A DNA stretch of 64,000 bases from Acidobacteriota bacterium (lineage in GTDB: Bacteria; Acidobacteriota; Thermoanaerobaculia; UBA5066), in assembly GCA_008363385.1 (NCBI GenBank), contig RHKY01000010.1, forward strand, positions 1 to 64,000, read 5' to 3'. Each line of letters opens with the position of its first letter. The first letter of the stretch is position 1. The translations under genes and the position numbers were made by a program. This document shows positions 1 to 7,900 of this stretch, piece by piece. The notes below the pieces were generated by a model. The model did not search any database. It had not been told where the DNA came from and was given only the letters and a program-made list of their open reading frames with translations.

Positions 1-1663
1 CGGATACGCCGCCTTCCGAGACGATGACGTCTCGATCGCTCCTGTCCGCGCCACGCAGGCCCTCCCACTCGGACGACAGGCTTACGCCACGGGCTGCTAC
101 GGGCACCCACGGACCCACGGCGGTCCTTGTCTCCCCGGGGATCCGCTCCGCGGCAACGAAGGCTCCCGCGTAGGCGTTCACCACGACGTAGCTTCGCCTC
201 AGGAGGCGCTTCCCCTTGGAGGTTCCCGCTGGCGCGACGTAGGCGTCCAGGACGCTGGCCACGGAGGCGGCGTCGCGAGCCTGTGCCAGGTCGGCACCGA
301 GTCCCAGGACTCGCCGGATCGTCGGGTCCAGGTTCGCTCCTCCGACCAGCGACTCGCTAACGGCTGCAGCTGCGAACCCCACGGCGACGTAGTCCCCTTC
401 GGCGAGGGATCGGGCCGAGGCCTCGAGCAAACGCGCGATGGCGATCGTGCGGTCGAGGGACTCGGACTCCTTGAGCTTCGCGGCCTCCTCGACGGAGACC
501 CGGCAGACGCGGAAGACGGACTCGGCCGCGCGCGCGTAGGCCGCTCGCTGGGTTGCCGAGTCCGCCTGGGGCGACGCCCGGAGATCACGAAGCTCCCGCA
601 CCGCGCTCCTGGCGTCGTCGAGGGAGCTCCAGACTCTGTCGATGGAAGCCAGCGAGGCGAAGAGAGGGGAGGACGCTGCCCACCCGGGTCGTCGGTCGTC
701 GGCGTTCAGCGCGGCCGCCTTCACGACCAGGGCTCGGGCCAACGCATCGGGTGTGGGTGCGAAGGCGTCGCCGGAGGGATCGTAGAGCGCCTCGACGACG
801 AGTGCGGCGTCGTAGATGAGGGCAGTGGCCGGGAAACCCTGGCGTTCGATCCTCTGGAAGCACGGAAGCTGCTCGGGACACGACGCGACGGGGACCCCCG
901 CGATCGTCGCGAGGACGGACGCTCCGTCGACCTCCCGCTGGAGCGCCGCTGAGGCGATCGCGAGCGCGTGGAGCGGATCGCGTAACCCCGGTTGGCACGG
1001 GGCGCCCGAGGCGGACCGGCCCGAGTCGCCGATGCAGTAGGCGACCCGGAGGACCTCCGAGGAGACGGTTGCCGGGAGTGTCCGGAGGTCAGCTCGAAAC
1101 GCTCGCTGGACCGAGAGTAGGCCGCCGGGCGCGGCGAAGACGTAGTCGTCGGGTCCGAGCACCGAGCACACCCGGGGGAGCAGGTTGCCGACACGGAACT
1201 CGGGACGGGTCGAGAGGTCGGCCGGGCAGAGGTCGCGTCGGAACTGGTCGAGGACCCAGCCCTGAAGCTCCTCCCCGCCCCGCTTGACGATGACGTCCGT
1301 GAGTCCCCACAGGAGGGCCGACTGGTCGAGGCCGGTGAGGTTCTTCGGGGTCCCCCCGAGAGCGAAGGGCGCGGGGACCTGAAGGGCCGACTCGATGAGG
1401 GCGACCTCCTTTCGGAGCTTGGCAACGGAGGGAAGCGGGCGGAAGAGAAGGTCCGCGATGGGGTCTCGGCAGACGGACAGGAGGGAAGCGATCTCGCTCG
1501 GGGGCGGTGCCTTCCCGGCCGACTCGGCCGTCGAGAGCCCGCCGCACGCCTTGGAGAGCTCGCGCAGCGTGATCGGCTCCCCTGCGGCGATCACCGCCCT
1601 CATGCCGACGACCGAGGCGAGAACGACCAGGCGAAATCCGGCTCGGGACGCGGGTCTGCCCAT
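1..1663 (-). CDS. hypothetical secreted protein, C-terminus cut by window edge
   Basis: Reading the minus strand from an ATG at 1663 gives an open frame of 554 codons with no stop, running off the left edge. A GGAGG sits 7-8 bases upstream of this ATG, which fixes the start. The first ~27 residues (MGRPASRAGFRLVVLASVVG...) resemble a signal peptide, so the product is probably exported. The rest is Ala/Leu/Ser-rich and helical-looking, with scattered cysteines (for example LSKACGG, SVCRDP, RDLCPAD), and I recognise no catalytic motif or family. It starts only 4 bases after the stop of the trypsin-like protease, so the two are very likely co-transcribed; it could be a partner or substrate of that protease, which is a guess. 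The missing 3' end prevents comparison with families of known length. Confidence 0.72.
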   Translation of the reverse strand, partial: MGRPASRAGFRLVVLASVVGMRAVIAAGEPITLRELSKACGGLSTAESAGKAPPPSEIASLLSVCRDPIADLLFRPLPSVAKLRKEVALIESALQVPAPFALGGTPKNLTGLDQSALLWGLTDVIVKRGGEELQGWVLDQFRRDLCPADLSTRPEFRVGNLLPRVCSVLGPDDYVFAAPGGLLSVQRAFRADLRTLPATVSSEVLRVAYCIGDSGRSASGAPCQPGLRDPLHALAIASAALQREVDGASVLATIAGVPVASCPEQLPCFQRIERQGFPATALIYDAALVVEALYDPSGDAFAPTPDALARALVVKAAALNADDRRPGWAASSPLFASLASIDRVWSSLDDARSAVRELRDLRASPQADSATQRAAYARAAESVFRVCRVSVEEAAKLKESESLDRTIAIARLLEASARSLAEGDYVAVGFAAAAVSESLVGGANLDPTIRRVLGLGADLAQARDAASVASVLDAYVAPAGTSKGKRLLRRSYVVVNAYAGAFVAAERIPGETRTAVGPWVPVAARGVSLSSEWEGLRGADRSDRDVIVSEGGVS

Positions 1664-1667
1664 CGAA

Positions 1668-3080
1668 CTACCTCCGTCCAATGCGGCCGGCGGGCGTTTT
1701 GCCGGCGATGGTGTTCAGTCGCGCTCGGATCCAGCCAGCGTAGGCATCGACGCGGGTGTCGACGCCGTACTCCAGGCAATCCCGGTCGCCTGCGGAGGTG
1801 ACGCCGACGAGGAGCAGCCTCCCTCGGGACGGGACGAATGCCGGCCCGCCCGAGTCTCCCTGGCAGGTGTTTCCCGCCCCCGCGTAGAAGAAGCGGCGTG
1901 GCTCGGACCTGGTGATCGCGAGGTCCGTCTGGCGCTTCACGCCCGATCCGGTTTTCTCGCCGTCGGCGAGCGTGAAGCCGAAGCCGACGAACGTGAGCGG
2001 GGTCCGCCTCCCTTCCAGGTCGCCGAGAGGTGGCGTCCCTGCGTGTAGTCGCGCGGGCGAGACCTGGACGTCGCGGTCCAGCCGGATCAGGGCGATGTCG
2101 TCGGCCAGGGTGAAGTCGTCGTACTTCGGACCTCCGGGCTCGGACGGCACGTCGACGGAGACCGCGCGCCACTGCTCGGCTTGGATGTGGATGTTGGATC
2201 CGAGCCGGAACGTCAGGTCAGAGACCTCGTAGCCGAAGACGCAGTGCGCTGCCGTCAACACGACGCGCGGGGTGATGACGGTTCCGGAGCAGTGCATCTC
2301 CCCGTTCCGGAGGACCGCGCCGACCATCGGGAATCCCGTGGTGTCCTTCCCGATCAGCCGCCTCGTCTCCCCCACGCTCCCTAGGGAGGCCCTGCGGATG
2401 GAGACGGTCACGGCGAGCGATCCGTCCCGGCCCTGCGAGCAGCATCCTCCCCGATCCGAGGCCGCGGCGCGCGAGAACGCCGAGATGCGGACGATCCGGC
2501 CGGGTCGGCCCTCGAGCCGGAAGGACCCGCCGGACCCGGTGCTCTCGAACACCGTCTGTTCGTCGTGGTCGCGCGCCCTCAGGCCCAACGTGGCTCCACC
2601 GTCGGTCACCGCCGTGGAGAGCTGAACGACGTAGGGAACCGAGCGGGCCTCGGGGGAGAACGAGAGGACGATGTCGGCCTCGGCCACGGAGTTGGCGGAT
2701 CCCTCCGAGTCCTCGCCGTTCCGTCCGATGCAGCTGCCGAAGGAGCAGGAGCTGCACCAGACGCGGTGTCCGCCGTTCGCGTACGCTGTCGAGGCCAGCG
2801 AGAACGACACCGCTGTCTCGGCGCTCGAGTCGAGTTGCGTTCGGGCCGACGAGCGAGCGGAGCTCTCGCGCTGCTCTCCGGCTCCGCAGGCGCTCCGCTC
2901 GTTTCCCAGAGCGGTGGCGTCGGCCGCCGTGCTTCCCTGCTGGATGGAACCGGGAGCTCCGTGCGCGTGGGCCTCGGCGCGGACGCGGAACTGATGCGAG
3001 ATCGAGTACTGCTCTCCCGTGGACGGCCTGGCCACGACCGCGAACAGGCACGTCAGAGCGACGCCACGGAGCGTTCGCAC
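1668..3080 (-). CDS. secreted trypsin-like serine protease (S1 family)
   Basis: A 470-residue protein with a short signal peptide (MRTLRGVALTCLFAVVARPS). An N-terminal region of about 220 residues resembles no family I know; it contains the cysteine cluster WCSSCSFGSC near residues 108-117. The C-terminal ~225 residues are a chymotrypsin-fold peptidase with the full triad: His279 in LTAAHC, Asp328 in DDIALIRL and Ser409 in CQGDSGGP. Cysteines flank these motifs as in trypsins. The sequence IGKDTTGFPMVGAV near 243 resembles the activated N-terminus (IVGG-like) of the mature enzyme, so the N-terminal part may be a propeptide or a separate adhesion domain. The catalytic part should be an extracellular or periplasmic endopeptidase; its substrate is unknown. 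It lies 12 bases after a small secreted protein gene and 4 bases before the next gene. Confidence 0.9.
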   Translation of the reverse strand: MRTLRGVALTCLFAVVARPSTGEQYSISHQFRVRAEAHAHGAPGSIQQGSTAADATALGNERSACGAGEQRESSARSSARTQLDSSAETAVSFSLASTAYANGGHRVWCSSCSFGSCIGRNGEDSEGSANSVAEADIVLSFSPEARSVPYVVQLSTAVTDGGATLGLRARDHDEQTVFESTGSGGSFRLEGRPGRIVRISAFSRAAASDRGGCCSQGRDGSLAVTVSIRRASLGSVGETRRLIGKDTTGFPMVGAVLRNGEMHCSGTVITPRVVLTAAHCVFGYEVSDLTFRLGSNIHIQAEQWRAVSVDVPSEPGGPKYDDFTLADDIALIRLDRDVQVSPARLHAGTPPLGDLEGRRTPLTFVGFGFTLADGEKTGSGVKRQTDLAITRSEPRRFFYAGAGNTCQGDSGGPAFVPSRGRLLLVGVTSAGDRDCLEYGVDTRVDAYAGWIRARLNTIAGKTPAGRIGRR

Positions 3081-3092
3081 TCGTTCCGCCCC

Positions 3093-3440
3093 TCACCCCA
3101 GCGGGCAGTGGACGCGTTCGGGGGGGCAGACGGCGTCGGTCGAGGGCGGGGTCGGGTCGCTCGCGGGGTCGGAGGCCGGGAGCGGGTCGGCCGTCGTGCC
3201 CGTCCCGGAGCCGAAGGGCGTCGTGTCCAGCCGGCCCCTCAGGACCTCGAGCAGCCAGTCGGCGAAGCCGAGGCGGCCCGGGAGGGGTCGGGCGGGCTCG
3301 ACCCTGCGCGGGGACTCGGAGCGGGCGCGCGGGGAGAGACCCGGGGTCGAGGGGGACGCGGCCGGTGCGGGCGCGGCCGCCAGAATCGCGGCGACGGCGA
3401 ACGCGGCTCGGAGCGGGACACGCGGTCCGGGGTGTTTCAC
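3093..3440 (-). CDS. small secreted Pro/Ser-rich hypothetical protein
   Basis: A 115-residue product read from a GTG at 3440 preceded by AGGAGG at 5-base spacing, the best ribosome-binding site nearby. The N-terminus (KHPGPRVPLRAAFAVAAILAAAPAPAAS) is a clear signal peptide. The mature part has a short block around LGFADWLLEVLRGRLDTTPFG and then a Pro/Ser/Asp-rich low-complexity tail ending in CPPERVHCPLG with two cysteines. A longer open frame in the same phase extends upstream but overlaps the neighbouring gene and lacks a credible start. No family recognised. It precedes the trypsin-like protease by 12 bases, so an accessory, inhibitor or substrate role is possible but unproven. Just upstream, 3456-3472 forms a GGACCG/CGGTCC hairpin with a 5-base loop. 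Confidence 0.6.
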   Translation of the reverse strand: MKHPGPRVPLRAAFAVAAILAAAPAPAASPSTPGLSPRARSESPRRVEPARPLPGRLGFADWLLEVLRGRLDTTPFGSGTGTTADPLPASDPASDPTPPSTDAVCPPERVHCPLG

Positions 3441-3595
3441 GATCTCCTCCTGAACGGACCGGTTCCCGGTCCGAAGGCCCGGGGGGGGAGCGCTCTCGTC
3501 CGCGGGGTTCGACTCTGAAGTGGCGCCGGGCCGCCTTTTTTTCCGGGGGGCTCCGTCTTTTTCGCGGCGCCGCGAAGAACGGGCGCCGCGTCCTG

Positions 3596-4330
3596 TCACG
3601 GCGCCAGGTCGACGGACACCTCCCCGGACGCCACGACGTCGCCGGCCTCGGCGAACGAGACGGGGCCGCGCGGGCGTCCCTCCCCGCCGTTCCCGGGGAC
3701 GACGTAAGTTCCCCGGATCGCCGCCCGGGCGACCAGCTGGAGCGGGACGACGAATCGCCGTTTCCAGCGGGTGACGCTCCCGTCGAGGAGGAGCGTCTCG
3801 CGGCCGTACTCCTCGACGAGCCGCTCCCGGACCCTCAGGAACAGGCGGTCGGTCGTGGCGGCCATCAGGCGCGGCGCCGTCTCGTGGTCGAGCGAGACGA
3901 CGGCGGACCGGGCGCGCGGGTCGAGATGGACGGGGCCGAGGTCGGGCTGATAGCCGACGACGTAGAGGAGGTCGATCCGGACCACGTCCGGGATCTCGAC
4001 GTCTCGCAGGAGGGGGTAGCCCCCCTCGCGGCTGCCGGGGAGGAGCGCGCCGTGGACGGTGCTTCCCGCCGAGGCCTCGAACGAGACGAGCGACGGCTCG
4101 GCCACCCGTAGCTCGCCCCAGCCCGCGCCGATCGGGTCGACGACGTGGGTCAGGAGCCCGACCTGCATGGGACGCGGGCTGTCGGCGGGGCGCCCGTTCG
4201 TCACGACGTGGAGCCAGCGGAGGGACAGGCTCAGCGACCAGGCCATGCGGCGCGTCCCCCGGGCCGCGCCGCCGGAGGCCGGCTCCGCTCCGGCCGGCGC
4301 GGCCGGCACCTCTTCGGCGGCATTGGACAC
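3596..4330 (-). CDS. hypothetical protein
   Basis: A 244-residue frame from a GTG at 4330 with GGAGG five bases upstream. Codon composition and a normal mix of hydrophobic and charged residues support it over the overlapping plus-strand frame, whose translation is low-complexity Arg/Gly-rich. There is no signal peptide. The core alternates beta-like stretches (MQVGLLTHVVDPIG, VVRIDLLYVVGYQPDLG, RFVVPLQLVARAAIRGTYVVPG), suggesting a mostly beta fold. I recognise no family. It lies 93 bases downstream of the zinc-finger/TPR gene on the same strand, so it may be the last gene of the sigma-factor operon. Function unknown. Confidence 0.55.
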   Translation of the reverse strand: MSNAAEEVPAAPAGAEPASGGAARGTRRMAWSLSLSLRWLHVVTNGRPADSPRPMQVGLLTHVVDPIGAGWGELRVAEPSLVSFEASAGSTVHGALLPGSREGGYPLLRDVEIPDVVRIDLLYVVGYQPDLGPVHLDPRARSAVVSLDHETAPRLMAATTDRLFLRVRERLVEEYGRETLLLDGSVTRWKRRFVVPLQLVARAAIRGTYVVPGNGGEGRPRGPVSFAEAGDVVASGEVSVDLAP

Positions 4331-4423
4331 TCGACCTCCGGCGGGACTGCCGGGTCGGCCCGGCGAGCCCCCGGCCTGAAGTACCGCGAGCGGGGCCTTC
4401 TTTACGGGGTGCCGGCCCCGCCC

Positions 4424-5848
4424 TCAGGCCGTGGCGCGGCCGGGCCGGCGGAGGCCCTCGTCGGCCTGGCGCCGCAGCGTCGCGATCAGGTCCACGTCCC
4501 GGACCTCGCCGGACAGGACGGCCTCGAGCGAGGCGAGGACTTCCGGCTGGAGCGCCTGCCGGACCTTCACGTCGTCGCGGAGCGTTTCCAGCAGGGCGTC
4601 GGCCCGGCGCCACGATCCTGAGCGGGCCAGGCTCTCCACCTCGAAGAGGCGCGCCCCCAGCGCGTCGGCGGTCGCCGAGAGCGACTCGAAGAGCGACGCC
4701 GCGGCGTCGAAGGCACGAGCCGCGTCGGCGAACCGCCCCGCCTCGAAGAGAGTCCGGGCGAGGTTGGCGCGGACGAAGGCGTGGACGGCGGGCCTCTCGC
4801 TCCGGGAGACGCGCTGGAGCGCTCGGGCGTACTCACGGCGCGCCTCGTCCAGCCGTCCGAGGCGCAGCAGGCAGGCGCCGATTCCGTTCAGCGCCGTCAC
4901 CCAGCCGTTCCAGAAGCCGGCCGCCGCGTAGCCGTCGCGCGCGGCGCGGAAGTCGGCCAGGGCGTCCTCGTCCCGGCCGAGGTACGAGAGCGACAGGGCC
5001 CGGGAACCGCGCGCGCGCGCGAGCTGCTCCGTCCTGCCGAGGGCCTCGAAGCTCCTCGCGCAGCGGTCGGCCAGGAGCAGGCCCTCGTCCGGGCGGTCCA
5101 GGAAGGCGCGGCGTTGCGACTCGGCGAGCTCCACCTGTGCGAGCCGGCTCTCGCTGCCGCTGCCCCGCCCGAACGCACGGTACGCCCGGGCCAGGTCCCG
5201 GCCCCCCTGCACCAGCTCGCCCGTCCAGTTCCGGGCGGTGCCGGCGACGAGCCGGCCGAGGCCCAGCAGGTCGCACAGGGGGTATCCCCGCTCGACCGTT
5301 CCCTCGGCCGGGAGGCTGGCCTTGCGCTCCCTCTCGACCCGTTCGGCGGACTCCTCGCCGAGGAGGAGCCACCGGGGGGGAGACTCCACCATCCGCGCGA
5401 TCGCCTCGTCGAGCGCGTAGCCGAGCGCGAAGCGGTGGACGAGCTGGCCGAGGAGGAGGTGATCGAGCTCGACCCGGAGGGCATCCGGGCCCTCGGCGGC
5501 CGAGAGGAGGACTCGCTCCTTCAGGGGAGCGGCGAGCCTCGAAGCGCCCAGCGCCGCGCCGACGGCCTCCGGCCCCCGCCGTTCGGCGGGCCGGCGCGGC
5601 GGGCGAGCGCCCGTGGGCCGGTGACGAAAGGGGTCGCCCGGGCGGAGACCGGCGAGGACGCCGCCCTCCGCGCCCAGGCAGTCCTTCACCCGCCGGAGCG
5701 CCTCGTCGAGGAGCTCGATCCCCTTCAGGCCCTCGCGGCACCCCGGGCACGCCCGCAGGTGCCGCCGCACGACGGCCCCCTCGATGTCGTCGAGGTCGCG
5801 GGCGACGAACCGCAGCAGGGTGAACTCGTCGAGGTGGCCGGGGCTCAT
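4424..5848 (-). CDS. zinc-finger/TPR protein, probable anti-sigma factor
   Basis: A 474-residue protein whose ATG (5848) overlaps the sigma-factor stop by four bases (ATGA). The N-terminus carries a zf-HC2-type motif, H30-x3-C34-x2-C37 (RRHLRACPGC), the signature of many zinc-dependent anti-sigma factors. There is no obvious transmembrane segment. From about residue 220 to 440 the chain consists of helical pairs with TPR character (for example ALADFRAARDGYAAAGFW, GACLLRLGRLDEARREYARAL, ARTLFEAGRFADAARAFDAAASLF). Translational coupling to an ECF sigma factor and the zinc finger suggest it holds that factor in check, with the TPR part sensing or docking a partner. This differs from ordinary ECF anti-sigma proteins, which have a single membrane helix and a periplasmic domain. 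Confidence 0.75.
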   Translation of the reverse strand: MSPGHLDEFTLLRFVARDLDDIEGAVVRRHLRACPGCREGLKGIELLDEALRRVKDCLGAEGGVLAGLRPGDPFRHRPTGARPPRRPAERRGPEAVGAALGASRLAAPLKERVLLSAAEGPDALRVELDHLLLGQLVHRFALGYALDEAIARMVESPPRWLLLGEESAERVERERKASLPAEGTVERGYPLCDLLGLGRLVAGTARNWTGELVQGGRDLARAYRAFGRGSGSESRLAQVELAESQRRAFLDRPDEGLLLADRCARSFEALGRTEQLARARGSRALSLSYLGRDEDALADFRAARDGYAAAGFWNGWVTALNGIGACLLRLGRLDEARREYARALQRVSRSERPAVHAFVRANLARTLFEAGRFADAARAFDAAASLFESLSATADALGARLFEVESLARSGSWRRADALLETLRDDVKVRQALQPEVLASLEAVLSGEVRDVDLIATLRRQADEGLRRPGRATA

Positions 5849-6363
5849 CGGCGCTCCAGGCACTGCCTGAGCTTCTTCAGGCAGGTGTTGACGAGCCGGA
5901 ACACCGAGGTCGTCGTCACGGACAGGGAGAGGGCCCGGGCCGTCTCCTTCAGGCTGCGCCCCTCGACGTAATACGCCGTCAGGACGGTCCGGCACGTCAC
6001 CGAGACACGGGAAAGCCCCTGACGCAGGAGGACGTCGGCGTCGTGGCTCCCGGCCTCGTCCGGCCGGGCCGCCAAGGCACGGGCGGCCGCCTCCGCGCCA
6101 GCCCGCGCCGTCACGATCCGCCGGAGGTGGTTGCAGCACCGGGTGTGGAAGACGCGGAACGCGAAGCCCTCCGGACTGTTCACGAGGCCCTCGGTCCGCA
6201 TCAGCTCGAGGAGGGTGTCCTGGAGGAGGTCCTCGGCCTCCTCGTCGCCGATCCCGAACCTCGACCGCGCGTACGACACGAGTCGCCGCTTCTGCTCGGC
6301 GTCGGTGGCGAGCCCTTCGGCCACTTCGACGCCGGTCCTCGGTTCGGCCGCCTCTGCATTCAC
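5845..6363 (-). CDS. ECF-type RNA polymerase sigma factor
   Basis: Read from a GTG at 6363 this gives 172 residues, normal for an ECF sigma factor. Region 2 is visible in DEEAEDLLQDTLLELMR and region 4 in RSLKETARALSLSVTTTSVFRLVNTCLKKLRQCL, a helix-turn-helix that recognises the -35 box. A longer frame extends upstream to 6684, but it would run through the divergent promoter region and into the PilZ gene on the other strand, so I prefer 6363, although its ribosome-binding site is weak. The stop overlaps the zinc-finger/TPR gene. The pair probably controls part of the downstream secreted-protein block at 1-4.3 kb; this is inference from position alone. Confidence 0.82.
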   Translation of the reverse strand: MNAEAAEPRTGVEVAEGLATDAEQKRRLVSYARSRFGIGDEEAEDLLQDTLLELMRTEGLVNSPEGFAFRVFHTRCCNHLRRIVTARAGAEAAARALAARPDEAGSHDADVLLRQGLSRVSVTCRTVLTAYYVEGRSLKETARALSLSVTTTSVFRLVNTCLKKLRQCLERR

Positions 6364-6454
6364 CCTAGAAGTACCGCCCGGAGGTGGATTTTTCCGCGGA
6401 ATCGTAACCGGCCCGGGGCCCGCGCCACGGACGGCGCCGGCCGAGGCGTTACGG

Positions 6455-6463
6455 TGATATGCT
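6455..6463 (+). promoter_or_regulatory. possible extended -10 promoter for the PilZ gene
   Basis: In the gap between the divergent sigma-factor and PilZ genes, TGATATGCT reads as an extended -10 element (TGn plus TATGCT). It stands about 85 bases before the PilZ start codon. No recognisable -35 hexamer lies 17 bases upstream, which an extended -10 can tolerate. Confidence 0.28.
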
Positions 6464-6546
6464 GTCTCAACGAATCGAGGTCGGTCAGGCGCCCCGGGGG
6501 CGCGTCGGCGCCCAGAGGGTCCGGGAGCCCTGGGGAGGTTCTGGCC

Positions 6547-6867
6547 ATGTCCGAGCGCCGTGTCTTTCCGAGGAAGAGGAGGCGGCTCCTCGTCAGCTTC
6601 GAGCTGGCCGGCGCCCCCTGCTCCGGCTTCACGTGCGACCTGGGCCACACCGGGATCTTCATCGCGACGACGCGCCTTCCGCACGTCGGAGAGGAGATCT
6701 CGGCCGAGATCGAGGCCCCCGGGGGGAAGAAGGTGAAGTGCCGCGGCACGGTCGTCCGCGCGCGAAAGAACCCCTCGTCGCTGTCGTTCACCGAGGCGAC
6801 CGGCTTCTCGCTGAAGCTCGCCGGCTACTCCGAGGAGTACTTCAACCTCGTGGAGTCCCTCGGCTGA
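6547..6867 (+). CDS. PilZ-domain protein
   Basis: A 106-residue single-domain protein with GGGAGG upstream of its ATG. It has the Arg-rich N-terminal motif of PilZ domains (RRVFPRKRRRLLVSFEL) followed by a beta-barrel pattern. PilZ proteins bind cyclic di-GMP through RxxxR and a following D/N-x-S-x-x-G. Here the second motif reads DLGHTG, so the Ser is replaced by Gly and nucleotide binding may be weak or lost. The C-terminal part (GTVVRARKNPSSLSFTEATGFSLKL) fits the last strands and helix. It stands alone, divergent from the sigma factor, with a hairpin region downstream. Probable roles are motility, adhesion or polysaccharide control. Confidence 0.8.
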   Translation: MSERRVFPRKRRRLLVSFELAGAPCSGFTCDLGHTGIFIATTRLPHVGEEISAEIEAPGGKKVKCRGTVVRARKNPSSLSFTEATGFSLKLAGYSEEYFNLVESLG

Positions 6868-6894
6868 CCGTTGCGAGCCGCCAGCCTCTCCGTG

Positions 6895-7019
6895 CCGGAG
6901 GGGCCCGGGTTCTGCCTGTCCACGTCGAGACGAGAAGGCCCGCGCGAGCGCGGGCCCTCCTCACCCTCGCGGAGAGGGGTACGGGGAGAACCCGGAGGGG
7001 CCCGGGTTCTCCCTGTCCA
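6895..7019. terminator. hairpin-rich region between convergent genes, with a 28-base direct repeat
   Basis: Between the PilZ stop and the korB stop lie two copies of a 28-base direct repeat (6895-6922 and 6992-7019, one mismatch) containing GGGGCCCGGGTTCT. Between them is a perfect stem 6937-6944/6949-6956 (GGCCCGCG, CGAG loop, CGCGGGCC). The second repeat forms an 11-base perfect inverted repeat 6984-6994/7003-7013 (GGGAGAACCCG / CGGGTTCTCCC). No T-run follows, but stable GC stems between convergent genes suggest a bidirectional terminator. Confidence 0.5.
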
Positions 7020-7021
7020 GT

Positions 7022-7900
7022 TCAGAACGGGGGATAGAAGCTCTTCACCACGTCGGCCATCTTCGGCTCCGGCCCGGCGGCGCGCGCCGCTTCCTTCAGG
7101 CCTTCGAGCCGCTCGATGAGCGACGGCTCGCGCACCTCGTAGAGGACGCCGGTCGTCAGGACGTCCTTCTCGCGCGTGTACTGGAGGGCCGCCGCGCGCG
7201 AGGAGCGGTCGTGGTCCTCCGGGAGGTACTTCAGCTTGGCCTTCATCGTCTTGAACTGGTCGTCGCCGCGCCAGGTGACGCACGGGGACATGACGTTCAG
7301 GAACGCGAAGCCCCTGTGCGACATCGCCTTGGCGATCAGGTCGACGGTCGTCTTCAGGTCGCCCGAGAACGCGCGGGCCACCCACGTGGCGCCGACCGCG
7401 ATGGCCAGCTCGCACGGGTCGGTCGAGGGCTCCGGGTTGCCGTAGTACGTCGACTTGGTCTTGTCGCCCGTCGGCGTCGTGGGCGCCGCCTGGCCCTTCG
7501 TCAGGCCGTAGATCTCGTTGTCCATCAGGATGTAGGCGAGGTCCAGGTTGCGCCGGGCGGCGTGCATGAAGTGGTTGCCGCCGATGGCCAGGCCGTCGCC
7601 GTCGCCGCCCACGGCCACGACGTTCAGCTCGGGGCGGGCGGCCTTCACGCCGGTGGCGATCGGCAGGGCGCGCCCGTGGACGCTGTTGAACCCGTAGGTG
7701 GCGACGTAGCCGGGGAGGCGCGAGGAGCAGCCGATGCCGGAGACGACGACCGTCTCCCAGGGCTTGAGCTGGAGCTCGGCCATCGCACGGTAGACGGCGG
7801 TCAGGACGCCGAAGTCGCCGCAGCCGGCGCACCAGACGGGCTTCAGGTCGGTCTTGTAGTCGCCGGGCTGGAAGGCCGGGGTCTCCACGACGGCGCTCAC
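7022..7900 (-). CDS. korB: 2-oxoacid:ferredoxin oxidoreductase beta subunit (KorB-like)
   Basis: A 292-residue protein starting at a GTG (7900) that overlaps the alpha-subunit stop by four bases and has GGAGG upstream. It shows the hallmarks of KorB-type beta subunits: VWCAGCGDFG near the N-terminus, GIGCSSRLPGY, the motif NSVHGRALPIATGVK, and a thiamine-diphosphate/Mg site GGDGDGLAIGGNHFMHAARRN. These subunits bind TPP and a [4Fe-4S] cluster and, with the alpha/gamma chain, oxidise a 2-oxoacid such as 2-oxoglutarate to acyl-CoA with ferredoxin, or run in reverse for carbon fixation. The length matches the family. Substrate is inferred from the KorA motifs of its partner. Confidence 0.93.
   Translation of the reverse strand: MSAVVETPAFQPGDYKTDLKPVWCAGCGDFGVLTAVYRAMAELQLKPWETVVVSGIGCSSRLPGYVATYGFNSVHGRALPIATGVKAARPELNVVAVGGDGDGLAIGGNHFMHAARRNLDLAYILMDNEIYGLTKGQAAPTTPTGDKTKSTYYGNPEPSTDPCELAIAVGATWVARAFSGDLKTTVDLIAKAMSHRGFAFLNVMSPCVTWRGDDQFKTMKAKLKYLPEDHDRSSRAAALQYTREKDVLTTGVLYEVREPSLIERLEGLKEAARAAGPEPKMADVVKSFYPPF

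Noticed and set aside
3561-3576. The palindrome TTCGCGGCGCCGCGAA as an intrinsic terminator of the minus-strand gene ending at 3596
   Set aside because: In the direction of transcription it is followed by A-rich rather than T-rich sequence; it could be a chance GC palindrome.
3093-4613. One 506-codon minus-strand gene
   Set aside because: Only its last 115 codons look like a real protein with its own ribosome-binding site. The upstream part is Arg/Pro/Gly-rich and overlaps two better frames.
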